DNA of 64,000 bases from Sphingomonadaceae bacterium (GTDB lineage Bacteria > Pseudomonadota > Alphaproteobacteria > Sphingomonadales > Sphingomonadaceae), in contig CANJUF010000001.1 in assembly GCA_947477745.1 (NCBI GenBank), positions 1 through 64,000 of the forward strand, written 5' to 3'. Position 1 is the stretch's first letter. Each line of letters starts with the position of its first letter. Shown one piece after another: positions 27,180-36,338 of the stretch. The notes under the pieces were generated by a model. The model searched no databases and was not told where the DNA came from. It worked only from the letters and a program-made list of their open reading frames with translations. A program made the translations under genes and the position numbers.

Positions 27180-28276
27180 GCGGGCCGCTCACCGGGATCA
27201 AGATCGTCGAGATGCCGGCGGTCGGTCCGCTGCCGCTCGCCTGCAACACGCTGGCCGAAATGGGCGCGACGATCGTCCGCATCGATCGCCCCGCCGGTCC
27301 TGACCGCAAGAACCCCGGCGGGATGCATCAAGGCAATCGGCCCACCCTCGTGCTCGATCTCAAGCAGGAGGGCGCGAGCGAGGTCGTGATCGATCTCGTG
27401 CGCGGTGCCGACGTGCTGCTCGAAGGCTACCGGCCCGGCGTGATGGAGCGGCTCGGCCTTGGCCCGGAGGTCTGCACGGCCGCCAACCCGCGGCTGATCT
27501 ACGGACGGATGACCGGATGGGGCCAGACCGGCCCCTCGGCGAAAGCGCCGGGGCACGATCTCAACTATCTCGCGCTCACCGGCCTGCTTTCGGCGATGGG
27601 CACTAGGGACGAGCCGGTGTTTCCCTTGAACCTGATGGGCGATTTTGCGGGCGGCACCATGCTGTGCCTCACCGGCGTGCTCGCCGCGCTGCTGGAAACT
27701 GGACGCTCGGGCAAGGGACAGGTGCTCGACATCGCGATGATCGACGGGATCAACCTGATCGGCTCGATGGTCCACGAAATGTACGCCATGGGCGCGTGGA
27801 AGCCAGAGCGCCGCTCGAACATGCTCGATGGGGCAGCGCCGTTCTACCGGCTGTACCGGTGCAAGGACGGCAAGTGGCTGGCCTTGGGTTCGACCGAGAT
27901 CAAGTTCCGCAAGACCATCGGCGATGCGCTGGGTTTCGAAGAATTCGGCACGGTGGCCTCGTCCGATCCGGCAAACTGGGAATGGATGGGCGCGCGACTG
28001 GCGGCCATCTTCGCCGAGGACACCCGCGACGGCTGGATGGAGCGGCTGAAGGACGTCGAAACCTGCCTCACCCCGGTGCTGGATCTGGCAGAAGCGCCCT
28101 CACACCCGCATTTCGCGGCGCGCGAGGCCTTCCGTCCCAAGCTGCAAGGCGCGGTGCCCAATCCCGCACCGCGTTTCTCGCGCACGCCCGCAGAGCCGCG
28201 CGAATCGCCGGGACTGGAAGAAACGCTGGCGGCGTTCGGGATGTCGTCCGACCAGATCGACGCCTTACCGCGCTGA
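27176..28276 (+). CDS. CoA transferase family protein, alpha-methylacyl-CoA racemase-like
   Basis: 366 residues. It has His127 in GHDLNYLALTG and Asp156 in NLMGDFAGG, the acid/base pair of alpha-methylacyl-CoA racemase, so epimerisation of a 2-methylacyl-CoA is more likely than CoA transfer. Racemases set up branched chains for beta-oxidation, which would fit a terpenoid- or sterol-like side chain. It overlaps the preceding CoA transferase by four bases and converges with the SDR gene, overlapping it by 12 bases. Confidence 0.85.
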   Translation: MSGPLTGIKIVEMPAVGPLPLACNTLAEMGATIVRIDRPAGPDRKNPGGMHQGNRPTLVLDLKQEGASEVVIDLVRGADVLLEGYRPGVMERLGLGPEVCTAANPRLIYGRMTGWGQTGPSAKAPGHDLNYLALTGLLSAMGTRDEPVFPLNLMGDFAGGTMLCLTGVLAALLETGRSGKGQVLDIAMIDGINLIGSMVHEMYAMGAWKPERRSNMLDGAAPFYRLYRCKDGKWLALGSTEIKFRKTIGDALGFEEFGTVASSDPANWEWMGARLAAIFAEDTRDGWMERLKDVETCLTPVLDLAEAPSHPHFAAREAFRPKLQGAVPNPAPRFSRTPAEPRESPGLEETLAAFGMSSDQIDALPR

Positions 28277-29047
28277 CATATCGGGCGCACCGCGCAGCTC
28301 GTTGCCTCCATCGACCGCAAAACTCTGCCCGGTGGTCCACGATCCTTCCGGTCCGACCAGAAAGCGGATCGCCTGCGCAACTTCCTCGGGCTCGCCGGCG
28401 CGGCCCAGCGGAATGCGCACGGTGAAGCGCTTCATCATTTCCGGATTGGAAAACAGGCCCGGCGTCGCTCCCGTCCGCGTCAAGCCGGGCCTGACCGCAT
28501 TGAAGCGGTGACCAAGATGACCCAGTTCGTGAGCGGCGGCGCGCACCAGATGATCGAGCGCCGCCTTGCCCGCGCAATATCCGGGCATCCCGTCAAAGGG
28601 GATGGCTGCTGCGGTCGAGGAGATGAAGGCGAAGGCGCCGTCACGCTCGATGCGCCCGATGCCTTCGCGGATCGCGATATAGGCCGAGCGCACATTGTAG
28701 GCGACGGTGTCCATGAAAGCATCGGCGTCGGTATCGGCAAATCCGCGCGAGCGGCTTCCGCCGACGGTCGCAACGACGATGCTGAAGCGTTGCTGTCCCG
28801 ATGCGGCGAGGTCCATTGCCGCGCCGACATCGGCCTCGCTCATCGCATCGCCGGCGAATGTCTGGACCGACGCCCCGGGATAGGCGGTCAGCAGCTCTGC
28901 CTTTGCGGCCTCAAGCGATTGTGCGGTGCGGCCCATCAGCGTCACCGCCGCGCCGTCGCGGACCAGCAGCATGGCGCAGGCAAGGCCAAAGCCGCCCGCT
29001 CCGCCGGTGACGAGCGCGGATTGTCCGTCAAGCGTGCGCGTGGTCAT
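28265..29047 (-). CDS. SDR-family oxidoreductase
   Basis: 260 residues from the ATG at 29047, with GGGAGGG a few bases before; the longer frame to 29281 is a shadow. Cofactor loop TGGAGGFG, catalytic serine in ISSTAAAI, and YCAGK for the Tyr-Lys pair; WTTGQSFAVDGG near the end. A 3-hydroxyacyl-CoA dehydrogenase-like step is one possibility. The gene stands alone, its 3' end overlapping the racemase-like gene and its 5' end facing the VOC gene. Confidence 0.85.
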   Translation of the reverse strand: MTTRTLDGQSALVTGGAGGFGLACAMLLVRDGAAVTLMGRTAQSLEAAKAELLTAYPGASVQTFAGDAMSEADVGAAMDLAASGQQRFSIVVATVGGSRSRGFADTDADAFMDTVAYNVRSAYIAIREGIGRIERDGAFAFISSTAAAIPFDGMPGYCAGKAALDHLVRAAAHELGHLGHRFNAVRPGLTRTGATPGLFSNPEMMKRFTVRIPLGRAGEPEEVAQAIRFLVGPEGSWTTGQSFAVDGGNELRGAPDMSAR

Positions 29048-29138
29048 GATCTGGCATCCCTCCCGATTTGAATTTACTGCACTGGTTGGCAGTGACATGT
29101 TCGAATGTCCACGAGAGAGCGACCGGGAGAGCGCCGCG

Positions 29139-30014
29139 ATGAAGATACTGGGATTGAACCGGGTGGAGCTGCTTGTCAGCGATCCGGACGCAGCGCAGGC
29201 GACATTCGAGCTGCTGTTCAACGGAGGTCGTTTTGCGGGCGATAGCGCCGTGCACGGCCGCCCGCAGGACTGCCGGGTCAATTACCCGCACGGCCTCGAA
29301 CTGGTGCACCCGATGGATTCCCGGTTCCTGCCGGGGCAGCTGCTCGAAGCAAAGGGCGAGCACATCTTTTGCGTGGTCTGGGACGTCGACAGCATCGATG
29401 CTGCGCGCGATCATGTCCTCTCCAGCGGGTTCGGGATCCGCTACGAGGGAGACTATTCTGCCAAGCCCGAGGTCGAGGTCCACAAGCAATTGGTGGTCGA
29501 GCCCGGCAATACGCATGGAATGATGGTGATCTTCCAGGAGCGCCGCCTCAAGGCTGGCGAGAGCGAACCCCGGGTCACGAAGCCGGGGCTCGAAGTGCTC
29601 GGCCTGCAACGCGCCGAACTGCTGGTTTCAGACGCAGACGCCGCCGAAGCAACATACCGCAAGCTGTTCGCCGGACAGCTCGATTTCGAGCGTGACATCG
29701 ATGCCGCCAGCAGGCCGCTCGATTGCCGGGTCGACTGGAATCTGGGCCTCGAACTCGTCCACCCGACGAACGGCGAGGACAAGATCGGCAGGCTGCTCGC
29801 CGACAAGGGCGAGCATGTCTTCACCGTGGTGTGGGACGTAAACGATTTCGAACTGGCGCGCGCGCATGTGCTGGCGAACGGGTTCGAAATTCAGTGGGAG
29901 CACGATTTCGGCGCGCATGGCCCGCTGGCGATTCACAAGCAAATGGTGATCCGCCCGTCTAACACGCATGGCCTGCAGGTGATCTTTCAGGAAAGGAAGA
30001 TGCTCGCCGCCTAA
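29139..30014 (+). CDS. Two-module VOC (glyoxalase/dioxygenase superfamily) protein
   Basis: 291 residues from the ATG at 29139. It is a clear internal duplication: residues about 1-135 and 150-290 align, each with RxELLVSDxDAAxAT, DCRVxxxxGLELVHP, EHxFxVVWDV and NTHGxxVIFQER. The place of the usual first metal His is Glu in both halves (VELLV, AELLV), so metal binding differs from typical extradiol enzymes, or is lost. Methylmalonyl-CoA epimerase-like and dioxygenase roles are both open. Likely controlled from the region shared with the divergent SDR. Confidence 0.75.
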   Translation: MKILGLNRVELLVSDPDAAQATFELLFNGGRFAGDSAVHGRPQDCRVNYPHGLELVHPMDSRFLPGQLLEAKGEHIFCVVWDVDSIDAARDHVLSSGFGIRYEGDYSAKPEVEVHKQLVVEPGNTHGMMVIFQERRLKAGESEPRVTKPGLEVLGLQRAELLVSDADAAEATYRKLFAGQLDFERDIDAASRPLDCRVDWNLGLELVHPTNGEDKIGRLLADKGEHVFTVVWDVNDFELARAHVLANGFEIQWEHDFGAHGPLAIHKQMVIRPSNTHGLQVIFQERKMLAA

Positions 30015-30068
30015 GCAACAAGCGCGCGCCGGACTACCCGAACCTGGGAAATACCGGCGCGCAGCCAG

Positions 30069-30614
30069 TCAGGCCGAGACCTTGAGCTTTGCCTTCAACG
30101 CCTCGAGCAGCTTTTCGGGCGACGTGGCGCCGTAAGGGTCCTCGTCCGCGCCGACATCGTTGATGCCGGGCTCTTCGAACCATTCGGTCACGCGATTGTC
30201 ATCGACGACCATCGCATAGCGCCAGCTGCGCATGCCGAACCCGAGATGATCCTTGTTGATCAGCATGCCCATTCGCCGGGTGAACGCACCCGAGCCGTCG
30301 GGCAGCAGCTTGATGTTCTTCAGGCCGAGGTGCTGGCTCCACTGGTACATGACGAAAGCATCGTTGACCGCGACGCAGTAAACCTCGTCGATACCAAGGT
30401 CGCGAAACTCGTCGTAAAGGCGGTCGAAATTCGGGCACTGCTCGTTGCTGCAGGTCGGGGTAAACGCGCCGGGCAGCGAAAAGACGACGACCTTCTTGCC
30501 GCGAAATTCATCGCGGACCTTGAGGTCTTGCCAGCGGAACGGGTTGGGTCCGCCGATGCTCTCGTCGCGGACACGGGTTTTCAGAGTGACGTCGGGAATG
30601 GTTCGGCCGATCAT
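30069..30614 (-). CDS. Peroxiredoxin (Prx5 subfamily)
   Basis: 181 residues from the ATG at 30614. The peroxidatic site PGAFTPTC is at 48-55 (Cys55), in the Prx5 form of PxxxTxxC, with a second Cys60 in SNEQCP. Prx5 proteins reduce hydrogen peroxide and alkyl peroxides with glutathione or glutaredoxin/thioredoxin. A C-terminal extension (about 160-181) is longer than in the shortest members and has no glutaredoxin domain. The 128 bases upstream hold inverted repeats that may respond to oxidative stress. Confidence 0.88.
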   Translation of the reverse strand: MIGRTIPDVTLKTRVRDESIGGPNPFRWQDLKVRDEFRGKKVVVFSLPGAFTPTCSNEQCPNFDRLYDEFRDLGIDEVYCVAVNDAFVMYQWSQHLGLKNIKLLPDGSGAFTRRMGMLINKDHLGFGMRSWRYAMVVDDNRVTEWFEEPGINDVGADEDPYGATSPEKLLEALKAKLKVSA

Positions 30615-30664
30615 GATGCGGGTGCTCCTGTGTGCTGTTGCTGCAACGGCACGTAGGCGCAGAC

Positions 30665-30704
30665 GTTTCATCGATCAAAACGATTGAAACGGATTTTGTG
30701 ATCG
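30665..30704. promoter_or_regulatory. Inverted repeats upstream of peroxiredoxin
   Basis: GTTTCA (30665-30670) pairs with TGAAAC (30685-30690), and CGATCA (30672-30677) with TGATCG (30699-30704). Both lie 50-90 bases before the peroxiredoxin start in AT-richer DNA. They do not match the OxyR consensus. Function unknown. Confidence 0.3.
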
Positions 30705-30742
30705 GTTTTACCGCTGAAAGTGAGCGCGAGACCGGGCGCGCT

Positions 30743-31627
30743 TTATCCCATCGCGTCGGCAATCCTGTGAACCTGATCGAGGCCCGAGCCGGTCGGAATT
30801 AGCTGTACCTCGTCGGCGCCGGTATCCTCGATGCGGCGGAGCATGTCCTTGAGATCCTGCGCCGAGCCGGCAAATCCGGCAGAGGCCGCAATCGCGTCGC
30901 GCGCCGCCGGATCAACCCAGGTGAAGTAGCGCTTGAGGTGCGTATCGAGCTGCGCACGTCCGCCATCTTCATCGAGCGCAAACCAGAACGACGTGCCGAG
31001 ATGCGGCGCAGGCCTGCCAGCTTCCGCCCAGGCCTTGCGCGCCATATCGAAAGTCGCAGAGATTTCCTGGGGGTCGGGGCCGAAGCTCATCCCGCACAGC
31101 CCGTCCGACCAGTGCGATGCCAGGGCAATCGACTTGGGACCCATGGCTCCGGCCAGTAGCTTCGGGCCGCCCTGCTGCACCGGAGGCGGTCCGACCCGCC
31201 GGTCTGCCATGTCCACGATCGCTTCGCCCGCCCACACGCGGCGCATGGTCTCCACCCGGTGCCCGAGATCGGAGTTCTTGTGCGTGGCGAAATCGGCGCC
31301 CGCAGCCTTATAGTCTTCCTCGCGCCCGCCAATGCCAAGGCCGACCGTCAGCCGACCGCTGCAGAGCATGTCGGCAGTGGCGATCTGCTTGGCGAGCATC
31401 ACCGGATTGTGAAGCTGGGCGACAAAAATGGTCGTGACGATCTCGACCCGCTGGGTCCAGGCAGCGGCGGCGCCGAGCATTACCGCCGCATCGGGATTGT
31501 CGAAAATGATGCGTTCACCGAAGGCGAGCGACTGATAAGCGCCTTGGTCGATGGCCTCCACCCAGGAACGCAGCAGTTCGCGGTTGAGGTCCGGCTCCAT
31601 GACCGGAAGGGTCATTCCAAGTTTCAT
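30743..31627 (-). CDS. LLM-class flavin/F420-dependent oxidoreductase
   Basis: 294 residues from the ATG at 31627 with an AGAGG site. Luciferase-like barrel: MKLGMTLPVMEPDL, AFGERIIF, RVEIVTTIFVAQLHNPVMLAKQIATADMLCSGRLTVGLGIGGREEDYKAAG, then GPKLLAGAMGPKSIALA. The last is common in actinobacterial-type F420 enzymes. It stands between the peroxiredoxin and mltG, at the boundary of accessory and core genes. Substrate unknown. Confidence 0.82.
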   Translation of the reverse strand: MKLGMTLPVMEPDLNRELLRSWVEAIDQGAYQSLAFGERIIFDNPDAAVMLGAAAAWTQRVEIVTTIFVAQLHNPVMLAKQIATADMLCSGRLTVGLGIGGREEDYKAAGADFATHKNSDLGHRVETMRRVWAGEAIVDMADRRVGPPPVQQGGPKLLAGAMGPKSIALASHWSDGLCGMSFGPDPQEISATFDMARKAWAEAGRPAPHLGTSFWFALDEDGGRAQLDTHLKRYFTWVDPAARDAIAASAGFAGSAQDLKDMLRRIEDTGADEVQLIPTGSGLDQVHRIADAMG

Positions 31628-31655
31628 CGCCAAATCCTCTCTCTGCGTGTTCTCG

Positions 31656-32630
31656 TCACATTTCGCCGCGCGCGCGGCGGATCGCAAACCACTTTTCAAC
31701 CGCGGCGTTGTGCTGTTCCAGCGTTTCCGAAAACTGGTGCCCGCCGCTCCCGTCAGCCACCATGTAGAGCGCGCCGGTTCTGGCCGGATTGAGCACCGCC
31801 TCGATCGACGCCTTGCCCGGATTGGTGATCGGCCCCTTCGGCAGCCCGGTCATGGTATAGGTATTGTAGCCGTTCACCGCCTGGATTTCGGACTGGCGAA
31901 TACGGCGGCCCAGCGGCTTGCCTTGCGTGATCGGATAGATGATCGTGGGATCGGCCTGGAGCAGCATCCCCTTGCGCACGCGATTGGAATAGAGCCCGGC
32001 TACCATCCGCCGCTCTGACGGCTTGCCGGTTTCCTTTTCGACGATCGAGGCGAGCACCACGGCCTCCTGCGCGGTCTTGACCACGCTGCCCGGCGCCCGC
32101 TTGGCCCAGGCTTCGGCCAGGGTGGTGCTCATCGCGGTCTGCATCCGCCGCAGCACCGCCTCGCGGGTCTCGCCGCGTTCGAAATCGTAGCTATTGGGCA
32201 GGACCGAGCCTTCGGCAGGAATCGGAATGTCGCCGGTCAATTGCGGCTGCGCCATCAGCCGTTCGCGTACCATAATCGACGGCATGCCTTCAGGGATCGT
32301 GACCAGCCGGCGGATAACGTCGTCGCTCTGGATGATCGACAGCACGCGCGATGCGCTAGCACCGGCGGGGATCAGGAACTCGCCCGCCTTGATCGGCGAG
32401 CCTCCGCCGAACAGCCGCGCGCGCAGCGAGAACGAGCCGGCGGAGGAGATTATCCCCTCCTTCTCCAGCCTTTGCGCCACCGCGCCCAGGCTGTCGCCAG
32501 TCGAGACGACGAAAGTGCGGTCCTTCTCGAGCGGCCCCGAACCGAACCAGCCGCCAAACAGGAACAGGGCCGCGGCCAGCAAGGCCAGCGCCGCGAGCCC
32601 GGCCGCAATCGCCTTGCGGCGCTGGGTCAT
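31656..32630 (-). CDS. mltG: Endolytic murein transglycosylase MltG
   Basis: 324 residues from the ATG at 32630, which overlaps the fabF stop by four bases. One N-terminal membrane anchor (about 8-28), a LysM-like subdomain (about 38-85) and the YceG catalytic domain with the signature SIVEKETG (198-202 contains the catalytic Glu). It cuts nascent glycan strands at the inner membrane and limits strand length. The order acpP-fabF-mltG is common in alphaproteobacteria. Confidence 0.94.
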   Translation of the reverse strand: MTQRRKAIAAGLAALALLAAALFLFGGWFGSGPLEKDRTFVVSTGDSLGAVAQRLEKEGIISSAGSFSLRARLFGGGSPIKAGEFLIPAGASASRVLSIIQSDDVIRRLVTIPEGMPSIMVRERLMAQPQLTGDIPIPAEGSVLPNSYDFERGETREAVLRRMQTAMSTTLAEAWAKRAPGSVVKTAQEAVVLASIVEKETGKPSERRMVAGLYSNRVRKGMLLQADPTIIYPITQGKPLGRRIRQSEIQAVNGYNTYTMTGLPKGPITNPGKASIEAVLNPARTGALYMVADGSGGHQFSETLEQHNAAVEKWFAIRRARGEM

Positions 32631-33892
32631 GCCTCGATCTTGCGCATCACGAGGCTTGCGTTGGTGCCGCCGAAGCCGAAGCTGTTGTTGAGCACGGCCT
32701 CGACCTTGCGCTCCTTGGCCTTCCACGGAACCAGATCGACCCCCGCGCAGCCATCGCTCGGGTTATCGAGATTGAGCGTCGGCGGAACGATCTGGTCGCG
32801 CAGCGCCAGCATGCAGAAGATCGATTCGACCGCACCCGCGCCGCCCAGCAGATGACCGATGGCGGACTTGGTGCTGCTCATCGAAACGGTGGAGATCGCA
32901 TCGCCGAACAGGCGGCGCACCGCGCCCAGTTCGAGCTCGTCGCCCATCGGGGTCGAGGTGCCGTGAGCGTTGATATAGTCAATGTCGGATGGCGTCATGC
33001 CCGCCTTCTTGAGCGCCATCTGCATCGCGCGGAATGCGCCCGAACCTTCGGGGTGCGGCGCGGTGACGTGATAGGCGTCGCCCGAGAGGCCGTAGCCGAC
33101 CACTTCGGCATAGATCTTCGCGCCGCGCGCCTTGGCATGCTCATATTCCTCGAGCACGACCACGCCCGCGCCCTCACCCATGACAAAGCCGTCGCGGGCC
33201 TGATCGTAGGGACGGCTGGCGCGCTGCGGCTCGTCGTTGAAGGCGGTGGAGAGAGCGCGCGCCTGGGCAAACCCGGCGATCCCGATCGGGCAGATCGTGC
33301 CTTCGGCCCCGCCCGCGAGCATCACGTCGGCATCGTCGTCCCGGATCATCCGCGCCGCATCGCCGATCGAATGCGCGCCGGTCGAGCAGGCGGTGACGAC
33401 TGCGTGGTTCGGCCCCATCAGCCCGTACTTGATCGAAACCTGGCCCGAAATCAGGTTGATCAGCCGCCCGTGGACGAAGTGCGGGGAAACCCGGCTCGGT
33501 CCCTTTTCGTGCAGGACCAGCGATTCGCTCTCGATGCCGGGAAGGCCGCCGATGCCCGAGCCGATCGAGCAGCCCGCGCGCAGGCGGTCCTCCTCGCTCA
33601 TTTCGGTGAGGCCTGCGTCTTCGAGCGCCTGGCCTGCCGCATCGATACCGTAGATGATGAACGGATCGACCTGACGCTGGACCTTGTGATCGACCCGCTG
33701 GTTGGGATCGAAGCCCCATTCATGGTCGGCAGGCTTCACCTCGCAGGCGATCCGGCATTTCTGGTCGGAGGCATCGAAGCGCGTGATCGGCCCCGCACCG
33801 GACTTGCCGGCGATCAGGTTGCGCCAAGTCGTCTCGACGTCAGCGCCAAGGGGAGTGACAAGACCGAGACCGGTTACGACTACGCGGCGCAT
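32627..33892 (-). CDS. fabF: Beta-ketoacyl-ACP synthase II
   Basis: 421 residues. The catalytic triad Cys169 (TACSTG), His310 (NAHGTSTP) and His347 (GHLLGG), and Lys342, are all present; NNSFGFGGTNASLV closes the protein. It elongates acyl-ACP by decarboxylative condensation with malonyl-ACP. Lies downstream of acpP with a 178-base gap that holds a repeat, and is translationally coupled to mltG. Confidence 0.96.
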   Translation of the reverse strand: MRRVVVTGLGLVTPLGADVETTWRNLIAGKSGAGPITRFDASDQKCRIACEVKPADHEWGFDPNQRVDHKVQRQVDPFIIYGIDAAGQALEDAGLTEMSEEDRLRAGCSIGSGIGGLPGIESESLVLHEKGPSRVSPHFVHGRLINLISGQVSIKYGLMGPNHAVVTACSTGAHSIGDAARMIRDDDADVMLAGGAEGTICPIGIAGFAQARALSTAFNDEPQRASRPYDQARDGFVMGEGAGVVVLEEYEHAKARGAKIYAEVVGYGLSGDAYHVTAPHPEGSGAFRAMQMALKKAGMTPSDIDYINAHGTSTPMGDELELGAVRRLFGDAISTVSMSSTKSAIGHLLGGAGAVESIFCMLALRDQIVPPTLNLDNPSDGCAGVDLVPWKAKERKVEAVLNNSFGFGGTNASLVMRKIEA

Positions 33893-33929
33893 GCAGTTCT
33901 CCGAATAAGCAACAGGCCCAGACCCTTTC

Positions 33930-34046
33930 GGGCTGAGCCTGTCGAAACCCAGTCCCTCACATCGCGCATGGCGGCGGGAAAGGACAGCCCCCCTGGGCTG
34001 GCCGGAATGGCCGGCCGTGCAGGGCTGGCGTCGACAAGCTCAGGGC
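33930..34046. repeat. Inverted pair of sphingomonad intergenic repeat
   Basis: GGGCTGAGCCTGTCGA (33930-33945) and TCGACAAGCTCAGGGC (34031-34046) pair at 13 of 16 positions and bracket about 85 bases with inner GC-rich hairpins. Copies of the TCGACAAGCTCAGGG word are, from memory, frequent between genes of Sphingomonadales. It separates acpP from fabF. Confidence 0.6.
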
Positions 34047-34070
34047 CAAAGGGATATGCGAGGTCGGACC

Positions 34071-34307
34071 CTAGCCCTTGTTCTCGTCGATGTATTTGAT
34101 CGCGTCGTTGACGGTGCTGATCTTCTCGGCGGCGTCGTCGGGGATTTCCACGCCGAACTCTTCCTCGAAAGCCATGACCAGCTCGACGATGTCGAGGCTG
34201 TCTGCGCCAAGATCATCGATGAAGCTGGCATCCTCGGTCACCTTGTCGGCTTCCGCGCCCAGATGCTCGACGACGATCTTCTTTACCCGCTCTGCGGTAT
34301 CGCTCAT
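34071..34307 (-). CDS. acpP: Acyl carrier protein
   Basis: 78 residues, highly acidic. The phosphopantetheine site is Ser37 in GADSLD, after the DDL box. It carries the growing acyl chain in fatty acid synthesis in the cytoplasm. It is followed on the same strand by fabF. Confidence 0.97.
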   Translation of the reverse strand: MSDTAERVKKIVVEHLGAEADKVTEDASFIDDLGADSLDIVELVMAFEEEFGVEIPDDAAEKISTVNDAIKYIDENKG

Positions 34308-34395
34308 GTTTCAGCCCCTTCTCAACGGCTATTGGAAATCGAGGGTTGCCCTAGTCGCCCATGCGGGCGCTGGCAAGCCGCTGCGCCCTGTGCGC

Positions 34396-36180
34396 TCACT
34401 GTTTTTGCGGCTCGACGACCCGCAGGCTAAGTTCGCGAAGCTGCTTGGCGGTTACTGCGGAGGGCGCGCCCATCATCAGGTCTTCGGCCTTCTGGTTCAT
34501 GGGGAAAACAACAACTTCGCGCAGGTTCGGTTCCTCGGCGATGAGCATGACGATGCGGTCCACGCCCGGCGCGGAACCGCCGTGGGGAGGCGCGCCGAAT
34601 TTGAAGGCATTGATCATGCCGGAGAAGTTGGCATCGACCTCGTCCTGCGAATAGCCCGCGATCTCGAAGGCCTTGTACATGATCTCGGGCCGGTGGTTCC
34701 GGATCGCGCCCGACGACAGCTCCACGCCGTTGCAAACGATGTCGTATTGCCACGCCTTGATATCGAGCGGGTCCATCGTCTCCAGCGCTTCCAGCTCGCC
34801 CTGCGGCATCGAGAACGGATTGTGGCTGAAGTCGATTTTCTTGGCCTCGTCGTCGTATTCGAACATCGGGAAATCGACCACCCAGCAGAACTTGAAGCAG
34901 CCCTGCTCGATCAGGCCCAGCTCTTCGCCCACGCGGCTGCGTGCGGCGCCTGCCAGCTTGGCTGCATCGCCTTCCTTGCCCGCCGCGAAAAACAGGCCGT
35001 CATCCGGCCCGAGGCCAAGCTCGGCGTAGATCTTTTCCATGTTCTCGGGGCCGTGGTTCTTGGCGATCGGACCGCCGAATTCGCCGGCCTTGCGCGTGAC
35101 ATAACCGAGGCCCGCAAAGCCTTCCGATCGCGCCCAGTCGTTCATGTCGTCGAAGAACTTGCGGCTCTTGTCGGCGGTCGCGGGCGCGGGGATCGCGCGG
35201 ACTTTGCCGCCGCCACCGACGATCTTCTCGAACAGGCCGAAGCCCGAGGACGTAAAATGCGCGGTGACATCGGAAATCACCAAGGGATTGCGCAGGTCGG
35301 GCTTGTCCGAACCGTATTTCAGCATGGCTTCGGCAAAGGGTATGCGCGGATACTGGCCCGCAGGCGTCACGCTTTTGCCTTGCGAGAATTCCTCGAACAC
35401 GCCCGACAGCACCGGCTCGATCGCATTGAACACATCGTCCTGCGTGACGAAGCTCATCTCGAAGTCGAGCTGGTAGAACTCGCCTGGGGAGCGATCGGCA
35501 CGCGCATCCTCGTCGCGGAAACACGGCGCAATCTGGAAATAGCGGTCGAAACCGGCGACCATCAGCAGCTGCTTGAACATCTGCGGAGCCTGCGGCAGCG
35601 CATAGAACTTGCCGGGATGGACACGGCTGGGCACCAGATAGTCGCGCGCGCCCTCGGGCGAACTCGCGGTCAGGATCGGGGTCTGGATTTCCATGAAGCC
35701 CTGATCGGTCATCCGGCGGCGCAGCGATGAAATCACCTTGCTGCGCAGCACCATGTTGGCGTGCACGCTCTCGCGCCGCAGATCGAGAAAGCGGTACTTG
35801 AGGCGGATATCCTCGGGGTATTCCTGCTCTCCGGCGACCGGCATCGGCAGCTCGTCAGCCCGCGACTGCACTGTCGCGCCGCGCGCGTAGACCTCGATCT
35901 CGCCGGTGCCGAGGTTGGGATTGACTGTCGCGGCGCTGCGCGCCTTCACCTCGCCGTCGATGGTGACGACGCTCTCGACCCGCAGGGAATCGAGCAGCTT
36001 GAGGGCCGGGCTGTCCTCGTCGGCAACGATCTGGGTGATGCCGTAATGATCGCGCAGATCGACAAACAGCACGCCGCCATGATCGCGCTTGCGGTGAACC
36101 CAGCCTGACAGGCGGACGGTCTGGCCAACTTCGCCGGCGCTCAGGGCGGCGCAAGTGTGGCTGCGATACGGATGGGTCAT
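34396..36180 (-). CDS. aspS: Aspartyl-tRNA synthetase (likely non-discriminating)
   Basis: 594 residues from the ATG at 36180; the frame to 36291 is not supported. N-terminal OB-fold (about 1-110), class II core with motif 2 [10 protein letters not shown], the bacterial GAD insertion (about 290-420), and motif 3 near APGVDR. In RKRDHGG the His (about 34) aligns, by memory, with His31 of the Pseudomonas non-discriminating enzyme, where Leu marks the strict one. If so it also charges tRNA-Asn, and GatCAB would be needed. Discrimination is inference; enzyme identity is sure. Confidence 0.95.
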   Translation of the reverse strand: MTHPYRSHTCAALSAGEVGQTVRLSGWVHRKRDHGGVLFVDLRDHYGITQIVADEDSPALKLLDSLRVESVVTIDGEVKARSAATVNPNLGTGEIEVYARGATVQSRADELPMPVAGEQEYPEDIRLKYRFLDLRRESVHANMVLRSKVISSLRRRMTDQGFMEIQTPILTASSPEGARDYLVPSRVHPGKFYALPQAPQMFKQLLMVAGFDRYFQIAPCFRDEDARADRSPGEFYQLDFEMSFVTQDDVFNAIEPVLSGVFEEFSQGKSVTPAGQYPRIPFAEAMLKYGSDKPDLRNPLVISDVTAHFTSSGFGLFEKIVGGGGKVRAIPAPATADKSRKFFDDMNDWARSEGFAGLGYVTRKAGEFGGPIAKNHGPENMEKIYAELGLGPDDGLFFAAGKEGDAAKLAGAARSRVGEELGLIEQGCFKFCWVVDFPMFEYDDEAKKIDFSHNPFSMPQGELEALETMDPLDIKAWQYDIVCNGVELSSGAIRNHRPEIMYKAFEIAGYSQDEVDANFSGMINAFKFGAPPHGGSAPGVDRIVMLIAEEPNLREVVVFPMNQKAEDLMMGAPSAVTAKQLRELSLRVVEPQKQ

Positions 36181-36338
36181 GTGCAAATCACCGGGGTTTC
36201 GGGCTGTTGTCGATAAGTGGCGTGCCCCTAGGGCCTGTATGGGCCCCGCACAAGCCTTGCAGGGTTTTGCCGCAGCGTAACCGCTGGTCAACCTTTGTCG
36301 GCTAAGGTCCAGAATGCAGCACTACCGGAGTTTGGCCC

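Noticed and set aside
30665-30704. OxyR binding site before the peroxiredoxin
   Set aside because: The inverted repeats do not match the ATAG-N7-CTAT spacing.
34078-35730. Open frame of 550 codons antisense to acpP and aspS
   Set aside because: Both covered genes have full catalytic motifs; the antisense protein is His/Arg-rich without motifs.
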